DNA of 64,000 nt. It comes from Anatilimnocola floriformis (GTDB lineage: Bacteria > Planctomycetota > Planctomycetia > Pirellulales > Pirellulaceae). Position 1 is the first letter of the stretch; each line of letters opens with the position of its first letter. Position numbers and translations under genes: made by a program. Location of the stretch: positions 3,534,001 to 3,598,000 of the forward strand of contig NZ_JAMLFW010000001.1 of assembly GCF_024256385.1 (NCBI RefSeq). The letters are read 5' to 3'. Of the stretch, positions 1-8,313 are shown piece by piece. The notes below the pieces were generated by a model. The model made no database searches. It had not been told where the DNA came from and worked only from the letters and a program-made list of their open reading frames with translations.

Positions 1-38
1 GCTTTTTGGCGGCAGAATTCGCCAGATTTGGCGGCTGA

Positions 39-503
39 TTACTGATTTTGCGACTGGTGCTGCTGAATCACGGCATGGACGAGCAGCATGACCTGCCCGG
101 GAGAGGTGCCGGAATTGAGGGCCGTGGTTTCGCACAGCTGCTGCAGATTTTCGCCCTGGTTGAGACGCTCGAAGAGAGCATTTAAATGTGGCATGATCCG
201 CTGAATGACGTCGTCGGTCAGCTGCGGCGGTGCGGCGCCGGGTGGAACGGCGGGCATGGTGAGACAGAAGGCATAGCGGCCGATGTTATTGAGCAGCAGA
301 AACGGTGTGATGATCAGCGAGATGGTGCCCCACCAACCGAGGACTGCCGTCGTGCCGGTCATGCTCCAAAAATTGCTGTGGATGCACGACTTGCAGAGGT
401 TGCCTTCGATCGATTTGGAAAATCGCATGACAAGCGCGCCGATGTTCTGATGAAACGACACGTACTTCGTGGGCGCTTCGACACCGCAAGCCTGGCAGAT
501 CAT
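39..503 (-). CDS. hypothetical membrane protein with Cys pairs
   Basis: I do not recognise a named family. The 154-residue product opens with two Cys pairs (CQAC near residue 3 and CKSC near residue 37), which looks like a small metal-binding ribbon. One hydrophobic segment follows at about residues 53-75 (LGWWGTISLIITPFLLL), and the C-terminal half is soluble and Gln/Leu-rich. Planctomycetes carry many proteins with this ribbon-plus-membrane layout, but that is general knowledge and not a function. The start ATG has a good AAAGAGG ribosome binding site on the minus strand. It is divergent from the DUF502 gene, so the gap of about 130 bp probably holds both promoters. Confidence 0.6.
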   Translation of the reverse strand: MICQACGVEAPTKYVSFHQNIGALVMRFSKSIEGNLCKSCIHSNFWSMTGTTAVLGWWGTISLIITPFLLLNNIGRYAFCLTMPAVPPGAAPPQLTDDVIQRIMPHLNALFERLNQGENLQQLCETTALNSGTSPGQVMLLVHAVIQQHQSQNQ

Positions 504-632
504 GACAACCTCTTTAGAGCGATAGATGCATCCGTTGCGGGTGAGTATATACTCCCCGGCAACTAGCTCAACGAAAATTTTTCGTTAAGGTGAAACGGAG
601 TTCGCGGCTTCACTTACGGATCAAGGACCGGC

Positions 633-1247
633 ATGTACATCATTCGCTCGCGCTCGCTTCGGCGAGTGATCAATTTTGTCAAATCGACGGTCGTCGGCGG
701 CATCTTTGTCCTAGTGCCGTTGGTCCTGCTGTGCGTGGTGCTCGGCCAAGCCGCGACGTTCGCTTACGAGATCATCCACCCGGTCATTCTGCTGATGCCA
801 GTGCACAACGCGAGCACGGTTTCGCTGGCGTTTGCGATCGCCATCTTGGTGGTCGTGCTGGTTTGTTTTCTCGCCGGGCTGCTCGCGCGAACGGCCGTTT
901 CGCAGTGGTTCGTTGGTTCGCTCGAACAGGTGATCCTGACTTTTGTGCCGGGCTATGGCCTGATGAAGAGCATGGGCCAAGGTTGGGTCGGCATCCGCGG
1001 CGAAGAGCCCCATCAGCCGGTGCTGGTCCAGTTCGACGACTCTGCGCAAATCGGCTTTCTGATGGACACGCTGGCCGACGGCCGGCAGGTGATTTTCGTG
1101 CCCGATGTTCCCACGCCTTGGTCGGGCACGCTGGTGCTGATGGCTGCCGAACGCATCAGCCCGTTGCCGTTCAGCACCAAACAAGCGATCGACTGCCTGC
1201 GGCAACTTGGCGCCAATTCGAGCAAGCTTCTAAGCAAAATGCGGTGA
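633..1247 (+). CDS. DUF502 family membrane protein
   Basis: A 204-residue protein with the layout of the DUF502 family: two transmembrane segments near the N-terminus (about residues 13-35 and 59-82), then the family-typical stretch with VPGYGLMKSMGQG, and a soluble C-terminal domain containing IFVPDVPTPWSGTLVLM. The biochemical role of DUF502 is not known; it is widespread in bacteria and plant relatives exist. ATG 633 is preceded by AAGGA. The gene overlaps the tail of the convergent ABC exporter gene by 18 bp. Confidence 0.85.
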   Translation: MYIIRSRSLRRVINFVKSTVVGGIFVLVPLVLLCVVLGQAATFAYEIIHPVILLMPVHNASTVSLAFAIAILVVVLVCFLAGLLARTAVSQWFVGSLEQVILTFVPGYGLMKSMGQGWVGIRGEEPHQPVLVQFDDSAQIGFLMDTLADGRQVIFVPDVPTPWSGTLVLMAAERISPLPFSTKQAIDCLRQLGANSSKLLSKMR

Positions 1248-3191
1248 GGGATTCACCGGCAGAGGAACCGCCGTCGAGTGACTCGGCGCATCGGGCGTGA
1301 GTTGCGATTCGACCATTTGCCGGTAACGACCGCTGCGAGCCATCAGTTCGGCGTGAGTGCCCGTTTCGGCGATCCGGCCCCCATCGAGCACGACAATCTT
1401 GTCGGCGCGAGCGATGGTGCTCAGTCGGTGGGCAATGACCAGCGAAGTGCGGCCGCGCATCAGGCGTTCCAGGCTTTGATGGATCAGCCGTTCGCTTTCG
1501 GTGTCGAGATTGCTGGTGGCTTCGTCGAGAATGAGGAGCCGCGGATTGGCCAGCAGTGCGCGAGCAATGGCCAGCCGTTGGCGCTGCCCGCCGCTCAGTC
1601 GCACGCCGCGCTCGCCGATCAGCGTGTCGTAGCCTTTCTCAAGATCGCGAATGAACTCATCGGCATTGGCAGCCACGGCGGCAGCGTGGATTTCTTCCGG
1701 CGAAGCACTCCGCGCGGCATAGCCGATGTTATCGCCAATCGTGCCGTCGAACAAAAACACATCCTGCTCAACGATGCCCAGCAGGCCGCGATAGTCCTCG
1801 ACCGGCAGTTCGCGCAGATCGACGCCGTCGAGCAAGATGCAGCCGCGCGTCGGATCGTAGAACCGCGCGACGAGGTTGCACATCGTCGTCTTTCCCGCGC
1901 CGCTACGGCCGACGAGCGCGACCACGGTTCCTGGTTCGATCTGCAGATTTACTTCTTCCAATGCTGCGTGCGGCGCCGTTGGATACTGAAAGGTCACGTC
2001 GCGAAACTCAATCGCACCGCGAACTGCTTCTGCTTTGAGCGAAGTTGTCGGCGGCGTGTGTTCCGTTTCGAGCGGTTCCTTCAAAAGGTCAAGCACGCGA
2101 TCGAGTCCGGCGAGATTGTTTTGAAATGTCGTAGCGCTATTGGCGAGCACCTCGAGCGGCCCAAGGAGCATCGTGAGATAGACGAGGAACATCGTCACAT
2201 CGCCGATCGTCAGCCGACCTTGCAGGACTTGCGAGCCGCCATAGATGAGGAGCGAAATGGAAGCCAGCGGAATGATCAGATCCCAGATCAGTTCGATGAC
2301 TCGCGTCCACCACCAAACGAAGAGTTGCTGCCGCGCCATCAGGTGGTTGTTCGTGACGTAGCGCTGCGTTTCGCTCCGCTCACGGCCATAAGTGCGGACA
2401 ATGCGAATGCCGCCAAAGGCTTCCGTCGTCGAACCATCGATTCCTTGCCGCAGGTTGCGAATGTCTCGATAGAGTGGCCGAATGCGGCTGATCCAAGTGC
2501 GATGCGTGAGATAAACGGCGGGAAGGAGCGCCAGGCCACCGAGCGTCATTCGCCAATCGACCCACGTGAGCACGAGCAGACTGCCGATGAGTTGAATCAC
2601 CGCGCGCCAGGGGTTGTAGAGCATGCTGAAGACGAGTTCGGAAATGCCGCCGGCATCGTCGCGCAACAGACTCGCCGCGCCACCGGATTTTAATTGATAG
2701 ACGCGATGCAACGGCAAACGAACCGCGTGCGCAAAGACCTGCCGACGAATCGAAGCGTGCAATCGCTGGACAGTTTTGGTTGCCAGGTAACGGCCACTCA
2801 ACGAAATGGCGGTCGCCACGAGCGACACGCCGACGACGAAAGCGCCAACGAGATACAGCAGCTGATAGCGATCGGCCGGCAGTCCCCACTGACTGCTCCA
2901 CGCGGGCAGTGGTTTCTGCGTGAGAATGTTGTCGATCACGAGCTTCGTCGCCAGCGGCGGCACCAAACCGAGCAACGTCGCGATCGTCAGCGTGCCGAGA
3001 GCAAACACAATGGCGCTGCGATGTCCGGCGAGCAGATTGAGAAACTCGCGAAAGAGCTGATTGAAGTTTCGCGACCGCGGCTTTTTATCTTTCTTGTCAT
3101 CATCCTCATCGGCGGGGGAATCGCCCCGATTGCGGGCCTGCACCTTGCGCCGATACTCGACAAACCGCTGACTGCTGCTGGTGCTCGACAT
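1230..3191 (-). CDS. MsbA-like ABC exporter (fused permease and ATPase)
   Basis: A 653-residue half-transporter. A charged N-terminal extension of about 45 residues is followed by an exporter-type membrane domain (about residues 55-350) and a nucleotide-binding domain with all motifs intact: Walker A GRSGAGKTT, Q-loop VEQDVFLF, signature LSGGQRQRLAIARALL, Walker B LLILDEATSNLD and H-loop AHRLST. Such proteins homodimerise in the inner membrane and export lipids, peptides or drugs using ATP; the substrate cannot be read here. Being alone, with no partner half-transporter or accessory gene nearby, it is probably a homodimer. It ends convergent with DUF502. Confidence 0.92.
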   Translation of the reverse strand: MSSTSSSQRFVEYRRKVQARNRGDSPADEDDDKKDKKPRSRNFNQLFREFLNLLAGHRSAIVFALGTLTIATLLGLVPPLATKLVIDNILTQKPLPAWSSQWGLPADRYQLLYLVGAFVVGVSLVATAISLSGRYLATKTVQRLHASIRRQVFAHAVRLPLHRVYQLKSGGAASLLRDDAGGISELVFSMLYNPWRAVIQLIGSLLVLTWVDWRMTLGGLALLPAVYLTHRTWISRIRPLYRDIRNLRQGIDGSTTEAFGGIRIVRTYGRERSETQRYVTNNHLMARQQLFVWWWTRVIELIWDLIIPLASISLLIYGGSQVLQGRLTIGDVTMFLVYLTMLLGPLEVLANSATTFQNNLAGLDRVLDLLKEPLETEHTPPTTSLKAEAVRGAIEFRDVTFQYPTAPHAALEEVNLQIEPGTVVALVGRSGAGKTTMCNLVARFYDPTRGCILLDGVDLRELPVEDYRGLLGIVEQDVFLFDGTIGDNIGYAARSASPEEIHAAAVAANADEFIRDLEKGYDTLIGERGVRLSGGQRQRLAIARALLANPRLLILDEATSNLDTESERLIHQSLERLMRGRTSLVIAHRLSTIARADKIVVLDGGRIAETGTHAELMARSGRYRQMVESQLTPDAPSHSTAVPLPVNPSPHFA

Positions 3192-3502
3192 TTACTGATC
3201 CGTAGCTTTGCTGAAATCTCTGACAGATTTCATCATACGCACACGGGCTTGCGAGCGTCCGGGAGTAGCATCATTGCTGCAGCAACATCGCTGGCGACAC
3301 CTTGACGCATTCGCGCACGGTTTTGCCGCGGTGACACTATTACGAATCTTGAATCTTCGCTGAAATTGCTTGATTGCGGGTTCTACAATCTCTAAAATCA
3401 CGAGCCTTGTCTTTGGTCAGGATCGGCAGAGGCGTGCGATAGGATTTCACGCTGATTTGATTGACCACCTCTCTGGTAAGAAGTGCGTGACGGAGCCCGC
3501 AA
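3192..3502. other. intergenic, no gene seen
   Basis: About 310 bp between the divergent ABC exporter and the small zinc-ribbon gene. Short open frames are present on both strands but none has a recognisable sequence or a convincing start. It presumably holds the two promoters; I could not identify consensus elements. Confidence 0.5.
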
Positions 3503-3754
3503 ATGGCAATGAAGAACTTTTTCTATCAAGAATGCCCCGTGTGTGGTCGGCATTTGCGCGTCCGCATCGAGCACCTCGGCCGTCAGCTCGCCTGCACCCA
3601 CTGCCAAGGGAGCTTCGTCGCCCGCGATCCCGAAATTCCTGCTGCTCCCGCGCCCGAAGCTCCCCCAGCGCTCGCTGCAGGTACACAGTCCGACTCGCTT
3701 TCGTTTCCAGAGCTTGAGTTGCGCTCCGAGATTCAAATCGGCCTGCCTCGCTGA
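3503..3754 (+). CDS. small zinc-ribbon protein
   Basis: An 83-residue protein with a CPVCGRHLRVR...CTHC ribbon in the first 40 residues, i.e. two CxxC pairs likely to bind zinc, followed by an Ala/Pro-rich linker and a short tail. Small proteins with this ribbon are common in planctomycetes, often as N-terminal modules of longer proteins, so this may be a stand-alone module. The start (MAMKNFF) is preceded by CGGAG; a second ATG two codons later is possible. It is followed on the same strand by the structured non-coding region. Confidence 0.65.
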   Translation: MAMKNFFYQECPVCGRHLRVRIEHLGRQLACTHCQGSFVARDPEIPAAPAPEAPPALAAGTQSDSLSFPELELRSEIQIGLPR

Positions 3755-3940
3755 TTGTCGCAGTCTCGGCTTTTGCCGGTCTTAACCGCTCTGAACTCGC
3801 TCGCTAGCTGCTGCTGGCAAATTCGCCACTGTTAAACCTTGCCGGTGCGCGACACTCTGGCGCTTGCGACGCGCCTGCCGCTTGTACCGCTGGTTCCGGC
3901 TGTGCCGGGCGTAGGGGCCGCTCTCAAAATCATGGTTGTG

Positions 3941-4135
3941 CGGCCGGCACCCGGCCGATTCCTATGTGTACCGGCGAACTGGTTGCCCGCTTGCTTCGCC
4001 GGCCCCACCAACACATAGCCCACCCCTCGCTCGGCAACCGGTCATCGGCCGGTGTATCGACTATCCCCGTGTCGATCATTGCTTGAGCACCTGTGAAGGC
4101 TCGGTCGTTCCCCGCGACCGAGCCTTTTTCTTTTC
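3941..4135 (+). ncRNA. candidate structured RNA (five consecutive hairpins)
   Basis: No credible ORF covers this stretch, but five stem-loops follow one another: 3941-3947 with 3951-3957; 3962-3969 with 4011-4018 enclosing 3971-3978 with 3995-4002 (two stacked 8-bp stems); 4037-4041 with 4049-4053; 4056-4061 with 4071-4076; and 4098-4107 with 4115-4124 followed by a T-tract. The terminator fixes the strand. I looked for hallmarks of SRP RNA, tmRNA, RNase P RNA and 6S RNA and found none. It could be a stand-alone RNA, a long 3' UTR of the zinc-ribbon gene, or a copy of a palindromic repeat that happens to lie before a terminator. The 5' end is not defined. Confidence 0.35.
4098..4135 (+). terminator. 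Rho-independent terminator
   Basis: A perfect 10-bp GC-rich stem (GGCTCGGTCG / CGACCGAGCC) with a 7-nt loop is followed immediately by TTTTTCTTTT. The T-tract exists only on the plus strand. It ends whatever is transcribed from the zinc-ribbon gene or the structured region and insulates the downstream ECF41 promoter. Confidence 0.85.
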
Positions 4136-4144
4136 TTGCCTAAC

Positions 4145-4189
4145 GATTTCTTTGGCAGCGATTTCTTTGGCAGCGATTTCTTTGGCAGC
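4145..4189 (+). repeat. 15-bp tandem repeat, three perfect copies
   Basis: GATTTCTTTGGCAGC occurs three times head to tail without mismatch (4145-4159, 4160-4174, 4175-4189). It ends 3 bp upstream of the -35 element of the ECF41-type promoter, so it could act as an iterated operator or activator site; it could also be a simple slippage product. Confidence 0.95.
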
Positions 4190-4192
4190 CCG

Positions 4193-4219
4193 TGTCACAA
4201 ATGGCGCGCGGGGTTCGTC
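4193..4219 (+). promoter_or_regulatory. ECF41-type promoter
   Basis: TGTCACA (4193-4199) and CGTC (4216-4219) are separated by 16 bp. This is the -35/-10 pair known for ECF41 sigma factors, which typically control their own partner operon. The pair lies about 40 bp upstream of the ATG at 4261 of an operon that encodes an ECF41 factor, so autoregulation is the obvious inference. It also argues that translation does not start at the upstream in-frame codon near 4192. Confidence 0.75.
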
Positions 4220-4260
4220 TTCATTTCCGGAAGCACAACTTTTGGAAAGGGAGACCAGAC

Positions 4261-5586
4261 ATGTTCAATTCTCAACAGGAAACCAAGCGAACCGACGTCG
4301 CCGTCGTCGGCGGCGGTTTGGCCGGAATGATGGCCGCCACGAAACTGGCCCGCGCAGGAAAGTCGGTCGTCTTACTCGAGCAGAGTAAGCACCTCGGCGG
4401 CCGTGCGGCGACCAATGATGTGTCGAGCGTTCAATTCAATCTCGGGCCTCACGCGCTGTATTGTCATGGCCATGCGTTTCGCTTGCTCCGCGAAATGGAG
4501 GTGCCATTTAGTGGACACTTTCCCAATCCGGGGACGGGGCTCGCTGTCTATCGAGAACGCAACTATCGCCTGCCGCGCGGCTTCAAAGACTTGCTGCTGA
4601 CGGGATTGCTCAGCTGGCGCGATAAATGGCGGCTGTCGTCGTTCTTCAGCGAGTTGCCGAAAATCGATACGAGCTCACTGCAATCCACCAGCGTGCGCGA
4701 GTGGGTCAACGACCGCTTCGGCCGCGGCACGTTGGCGGAATTCCTCTGCACGATGTTTCGTCTGACGAGTTATGCCGCCGACATGGAGCATTACTCGGCC
4801 GGCGCCGCGCTCGATCAGTTCATCATGGGCCTGGGCAACGTGTGGTACATCGATCACGGTTGGCAGACGCTGATCGACAACTTGCGAGCCGTTGCCGTAA
4901 CCGCTGGTGCGAAGGTTCGCTCGGCCGCGCACGTGGTTGCTGTTCGGCCCGATGCGAATGGCGTGAGCCTGCAACTGACGAATGGCGAAATGCTTTCCTC
5001 CGGCGCTGCGGTGCTCGCCGTTGGTCCGCAGAAAGTCGCCGAGCTGCTCGCGCTGCCGAAGGAACATTCGCTCTCACAGTGGACGGCGAATGCCCGGCCC
5101 GTTCGCGCGGCCTGTCTCGATATCGCACTCACGAAACTACCACGGCCGCAGCATCGATTCGCGCTGGGCGTTGATCATGCGTATTACTTCTCGGTCCACT
5201 CGGCGGTTGCCGAACTTGGCCCGGAAGGTTTGGCAGTGATTCACGTCGCGAAGTATCTATCGGCGGGTGAATCGGGTCCCGTGATCGAACAGGAACTGGA
5301 GAAGTTTCTCGACCAGGTGCAGCCGGGTTGGCGAAGCCTGGTTCACACGCGGCGCTACTTGCCGTCGATGCTCGTCGCGCCGGATGTGCCGCAGGCAGCA
5401 GTGGGCGGACTGAAGGGCCGGCCTGCCGTCGATGTGCTGGGAACTCCCGGCGTGTTTGTCGCCGGCGATTGGGTTGGCCCGCGCGGCCAACTCGCCGATG
5501 CCTCGGCTGCGAGCGCCGAAGAAGCCGCCGACCGCGTGTTACAATTTCAACCGAAGCCCGCTCCAGCGAAGTTGCAATATGCCTGA
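4261..5586 (+). CDS. FAD-dependent oxidoreductase, phytoene desaturase-like
   Basis: A 441-residue flavoprotein. The N-terminus has the dinucleotide-binding motif VVGGGLAGMMAATKLARAG and the following LLEQ...LGGRA, typical of the amine-oxidase/phytoene-desaturase superfamily; the C-terminus has the matching FAD motif GVFVAGDWVGPRGQLADAS. The substrate is not evident. ATG 4261 is chosen because it has GGGAG upstream, begins just before the Rossmann fold, and lies downstream of the ECF41-type promoter. Its last codons overlap the sigma factor gene by 8 bp, so the two are probably translationally coupled. ECF41 factors are usually linked to an oxidoreductase, carboxymuconolactone decarboxylase or epimerase gene; this gene occupies that partner position, though a phytoene-desaturase-like enzyme is not the usual partner as far as I know. 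Confidence 0.85.
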   Translation: MFNSQQETKRTDVAVVGGGLAGMMAATKLARAGKSVVLLEQSKHLGGRAATNDVSSVQFNLGPHALYCHGHAFRLLREMEVPFSGHFPNPGTGLAVYRERNYRLPRGFKDLLLTGLLSWRDKWRLSSFFSELPKIDTSSLQSTSVREWVNDRFGRGTLAEFLCTMFRLTSYAADMEHYSAGAALDQFIMGLGNVWYIDHGWQTLIDNLRAVAVTAGAKVRSAAHVVAVRPDANGVSLQLTNGEMLSSGAAVLAVGPQKVAELLALPKEHSLSQWTANARPVRAACLDIALTKLPRPQHRFALGVDHAYYFSVHSAVAELGPEGLAVIHVAKYLSAGESGPVIEQELEKFLDQVQPGWRSLVHTRRYLPSMLVAPDVPQAAVGGLKGRPAVDVLGTPGVFVAGDWVGPRGQLADASAASAEEAADRVLQFQPKPAPAKLQYA

Positions 5587-6454
5587 ACTCCTGACTGATT
5601 TCGAAGAGCAGCGCGACCATTTGTCGCGCCTCGCCTATCGCATTCTCGGCACGCGCGCCGATGCCGACGATGTGCTGCAGGAAGCGTTTCTCCGCTGGAA
5701 CCGCACGGAGCGCGACGACGTTCGTTCGCCGCGGGCATTTCTCTCGACGATGGTCACGCGGCTGTGCATCGACCGTCGGCGCGAGATCGAGGCCCGCAAG
5801 GAAACGTATGTCGGGCCGTGGTTGCCGGAGCCGATTGTGGAATTCGACCTTGGCCATCCGGAGCCTGTGGAAATGGCCGAAACCGTCTCGCTTGCGCTGC
5901 TGCACGTGCTGGAATCACTCTCGGCGGCCGAGCGGGCCGCGTACTTGCTGCGCGTGATGTTCGATTACGACTACAGCGAGATCGCGCGGATTCTCGAGAA
6001 GTCGGAACCGACTTGCCGGCAACTGGTCAGCCGAGCCCAAGCGCACGTGCAAGCCGAACGGCCGCGCTTCGAAGCCTCGGCCGACGATGTGCAGCGGATC
6101 ACCGATCAATTCCTCTCGGCTTGCTCGACGGGCAATCTCGATGGCCTCGTGCAATTGCTGCACGACGACGCCGTGATGCTCAGCGATGGCGGCGGCAAAG
6201 CCACAGCGGCCCTGGCGCCGATTCTTGGCGGCGATCGCATCGGCCGGTTCTTCCTCGGCATCTTCCGCAAAATGCCGGCGAACGCACGCGTGGCCCTCTG
6301 TCGCGTCAACGGCATGCCCGGCTATGCGATGTATGCCGATGACAAGCTGGCCACGATCATGGCAACCGACATTCGCGACGGCCGAATCCAGCGCATCTTC
6401 ATGATCCGCAACCCGGATAAGCTCGCCCGGGTCAGCTCAAATGCTCCGGCGTAA
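5579..6454 (+). CDS. sigJ: ECF41 family sigma factor (SigJ-like)
   Basis: A 291-residue extracytoplasmic-function sigma factor. Region 2 (LAYRILGTRADADDVLQEAFLRW) and region 4 (AAYLLRVMFDYDYSEIARIL...) are followed by a SnoaL-like C-terminal extension of about 100 residues. The three hallmarks of ECF41 are all visible: WLPEP in the region 2-4 linker, DGGGK in the extension, and NPDKL near the C-terminus. In this family the extension replaces a separate anti-sigma factor and tunes activity. ATG 5579 overlaps the end of the oxidoreductase gene; an in-frame open stretch back to 5432 lies inside that gene and is not used. An ECF41-type promoter lies upstream of the pair. Confidence 0.92.
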   Translation: MPELLTDFEEQRDHLSRLAYRILGTRADADDVLQEAFLRWNRTERDDVRSPRAFLSTMVTRLCIDRRREIEARKETYVGPWLPEPIVEFDLGHPEPVEMAETVSLALLHVLESLSAAERAAYLLRVMFDYDYSEIARILEKSEPTCRQLVSRAQAHVQAERPRFEASADDVQRITDQFLSACSTGNLDGLVQLLHDDAVMLSDGGGKATAALAPILGGDRIGRFFLGIFRKMPANARVALCRVNGMPGYAMYADDKLATIMATDIRDGRIQRIFMIRNPDKLARVSSNAPA

Positions 6455-6720
6455 ACCAGGAAGCTTGGCGAGAATACGCCGACGCTGCGAACTGGGCAAG
6501 GAATCTGAAGAACCTTGCAACCCACCCATTAGTGGGTGTTATAAAAGGTTATACGAGAATCGCAGTTATTCGGCGTAACCTATTCAACAATAGATCGTTA
6601 CATCGCAAATGAAAAGCAATAACCTGTTATAATATAACCCAGGGCTCCGTTGCCTGGAGATGACGAACGGAGCCTGTCGCCGCTGCTTGGCCGGACCAAT
6701 GGTCTGACCTACGAAGAAAG
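6455..6720. other. convergent intergenic gap with ATAACC motifs and palindrome
   Basis: An AT-rich stretch between the sigma factor and guaA, whose 3' ends face each other. It contains several GGTTATA/TATAACC-like motifs (about 6548-6555, 6580-6586, 6621-6627, 6636-6642), the same motif that is clustered at 36626-36888, and a palindrome at 6689-6709 (GGCCGGACC-AAT-GGTCTGACC) related to the ones at 58403-58483. No gene seen. Confidence 0.6.
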
Positions 6721-8313
6721 CTATTCCCACTCAATCGTCGCTGGTGGTTTGCTGCTGATGTCGTAGCACACGCGGTTCACGCCCTTCACCTCGTTGATGA
6801 TCCGCGTGCTGATGCGGGCCAGCACTTCGTACGGCAGGTGAGTCCAGTCGGCGGTCATGAAGTCATCGGTGTTCACGCAGCGGAGGGCGACCGTGTTTTC
6901 GTAGGTGCGGGCATCACCCATCACGCCCACGCTTTGCACCGGCAGCAGCACCGCGAAAGCCTGCGAGGTGGTTCGATACAGCCCCGCCGCCTTGATCTCT
7001 TCGATCATGATGGCGTCGGCTTCTCGAAGCACATCGAGCTTGGGCCGCGTCACTTCGCCGAGGCAACGAACCGCCAGGCCAGGGCCCGGGAAAGGATGCC
7101 GCCAGACAAGATCTTCCGGCAAACCGAGTTCGAGCCCGAGGCGGCGAACTTCATCCTTGAACAAATCACGCAGCGGTTCGACCAGCTTAAAACCTAGCTC
7201 GGCTGGCAAGCCACCGACGTTGTGATGCAGCTTGATCGTCGCGGCGGGACCATCGACGGCGGCGCCGCTTTCGATCACGTCAGGATAGAGTGTTCCTTGA
7301 GCAAGGAACTCGACATCTTTGATCTTCGACGCTTCGCGCTTGAAGCAATCGATAAACGAATGGCCGATGCGGCGACGTTTTTCTTGCGGTTCGGTGATGC
7401 CCGCCAGCGTCTGCAAAAACTCCGCTTCTGCTTCCACGACATGCAAGTCGGTTTTGAAGTGCCCGCTGAACTCAGCGATCACGGCGGCCTGTTCGTCTTT
7501 GCGCAGCAAACCATTGTCGACCAGGATGCACGACAGCTGCGAGCCAATCGCTTGATAGAGCAGCGCTGCTGTAACGGCCGAATCGACACCGCCACTCAAG
7601 CCGCAGATCACTCGGCCATTGCCGATTTGATCGCGCATCTTTTGGATGGTTTCGCGAGCAAAGTCACCGAGCTTCCACGCGCCGCTGCAGCCGCAGACGT
7701 TCATCAGGAAGTTGTGCAGGATGTGACTCCCCATCGGAGTGTGCGTCACTTCCGGGTGGAACTGCATCGCATACACCGGCAGCGAACGATGCCGCACGGC
7801 AGCGATGGGGCAAGTGCTTGTCTTCGCCAGCGGAATGAAATCGTCCGAGACGCGGCTGACTTGATCGCCGTGGCTCATCCAGACATCGAGCGAAGCCGGC
7901 ACGCCGGCAAACAGATCGCCATGCTCGGTGATCTGCACGCGAGCCCGGCCATATTCGCGGGCTGGCGCTGAGTCGACCTTGCCCCCGAGGGTATCGCACG
8001 CGAGCTGCATGCCATAGCAAATGCCGAGGACCGGAATGCCCAGCTTGAAGAGTTCCGGGTCGCACTTGGGCGCGCCGGGCTCGTACACGCTGTTTGGTCC
8101 GCCCGAAAAAATCAGCCCTTTCGGATTGTGCTTTCGCACCTGCTCCGCGGTGATATTGTGGCGAACGATTTCGCAGTAGACATGATTCTCACGAACCCGC
8201 CGGGCGATCAATTGGGCATATTGCGACCCAAAATCCAGCACCAGCACCCGTTCGGCCGCAATACCCGGAACGCCGGGCAAACCCGCGGCGGAAGAAGTGG
8301 TAGACATCGGCAC
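6721..8313 (-). CDS. guaA: GMP synthase (glutamine-hydrolysing)
   Basis: A full-length (530 residues) GuaA. It converts XMP to GMP with ATP and glutamine in the cytosol. The N-terminal class-I amidotransferase domain has the nucleophile in [11 protein letters not shown] (Cys99) and the His-Glu pair in [10 protein letters not shown]; the ATP-pyrophosphatase domain carries the PP-loop SGGVDS; the C-terminus ends with the family-typical [18 protein letters not shown]. An N-terminal extension of about 20 residues precedes the amidotransferase core; ATG 8307 (two codons in) is an equally possible start. It stands alone, convergent with the sigma factor gene. Confidence 0.98.
   Translation of the reverse strand: MPMSTTSSAAGLPGVPGIAAERVLVLDFGSQYAQLIARRVRENHVYCEIVRHNITAEQVRKHNPKGLIFSGGPNSVYEPGAPKCDPELFKLGIPVLGICYGMQLACDTLGGKVDSAPAREYGRARVQITEHGDLFAGVPASLDVWMSHGDQVSRVSDDFIPLAKTSTCPIAAVRHRSLPVYAMQFHPEVTHTPMGSHILHNFLMNVCGCSGAWKLGDFARETIQKMRDQIGNGRVICGLSGGVDSAVTAALLYQAIGSQLSCILVDNGLLRKDEQAAVIAEFSGHFKTDLHVVEAEAEFLQTLAGITEPQEKRRRIGHSFIDCFKREASKIKDVEFLAQGTLYPDVIESGAAVDGPAATIKLHHNVGGLPAELGFKLVEPLRDLFKDEVRRLGLELGLPEDLVWRHPFPGPGLAVRCLGEVTRPKLDVLREADAIMIEEIKAAGLYRTTSQAFAVLLPVQSVGVMGDARTYENTVALRCVNTDDFMTADWTHLPYEVLARISTRIINEVKGVNRVCYDISSKPPATIEWE

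Noticed and set aside
571-587. AACGAAAA/TTTTCGTT palindrome as terminator
   Set aside because: It lies in a divergent promoter gap, the stem is AT-rich and there is no loop to speak of.
1278-2693. 471-codon plus-strand ORF
   Set aside because: Lies wholly antisense to the ABC exporter; composition is that of a shadow frame and no motif is visible.
3832-4023. 63-codon minus-strand ORF across the structured region
   Set aside because: Contained in hairpin-rich DNA; no binding site and no domain; base pairing explains the sequence better.
3941-4135. SRP RNA, tmRNA, RNase P RNA or 6S RNA
   Set aside because: None of the conserved core sequences of these RNAs is present in the stretch.
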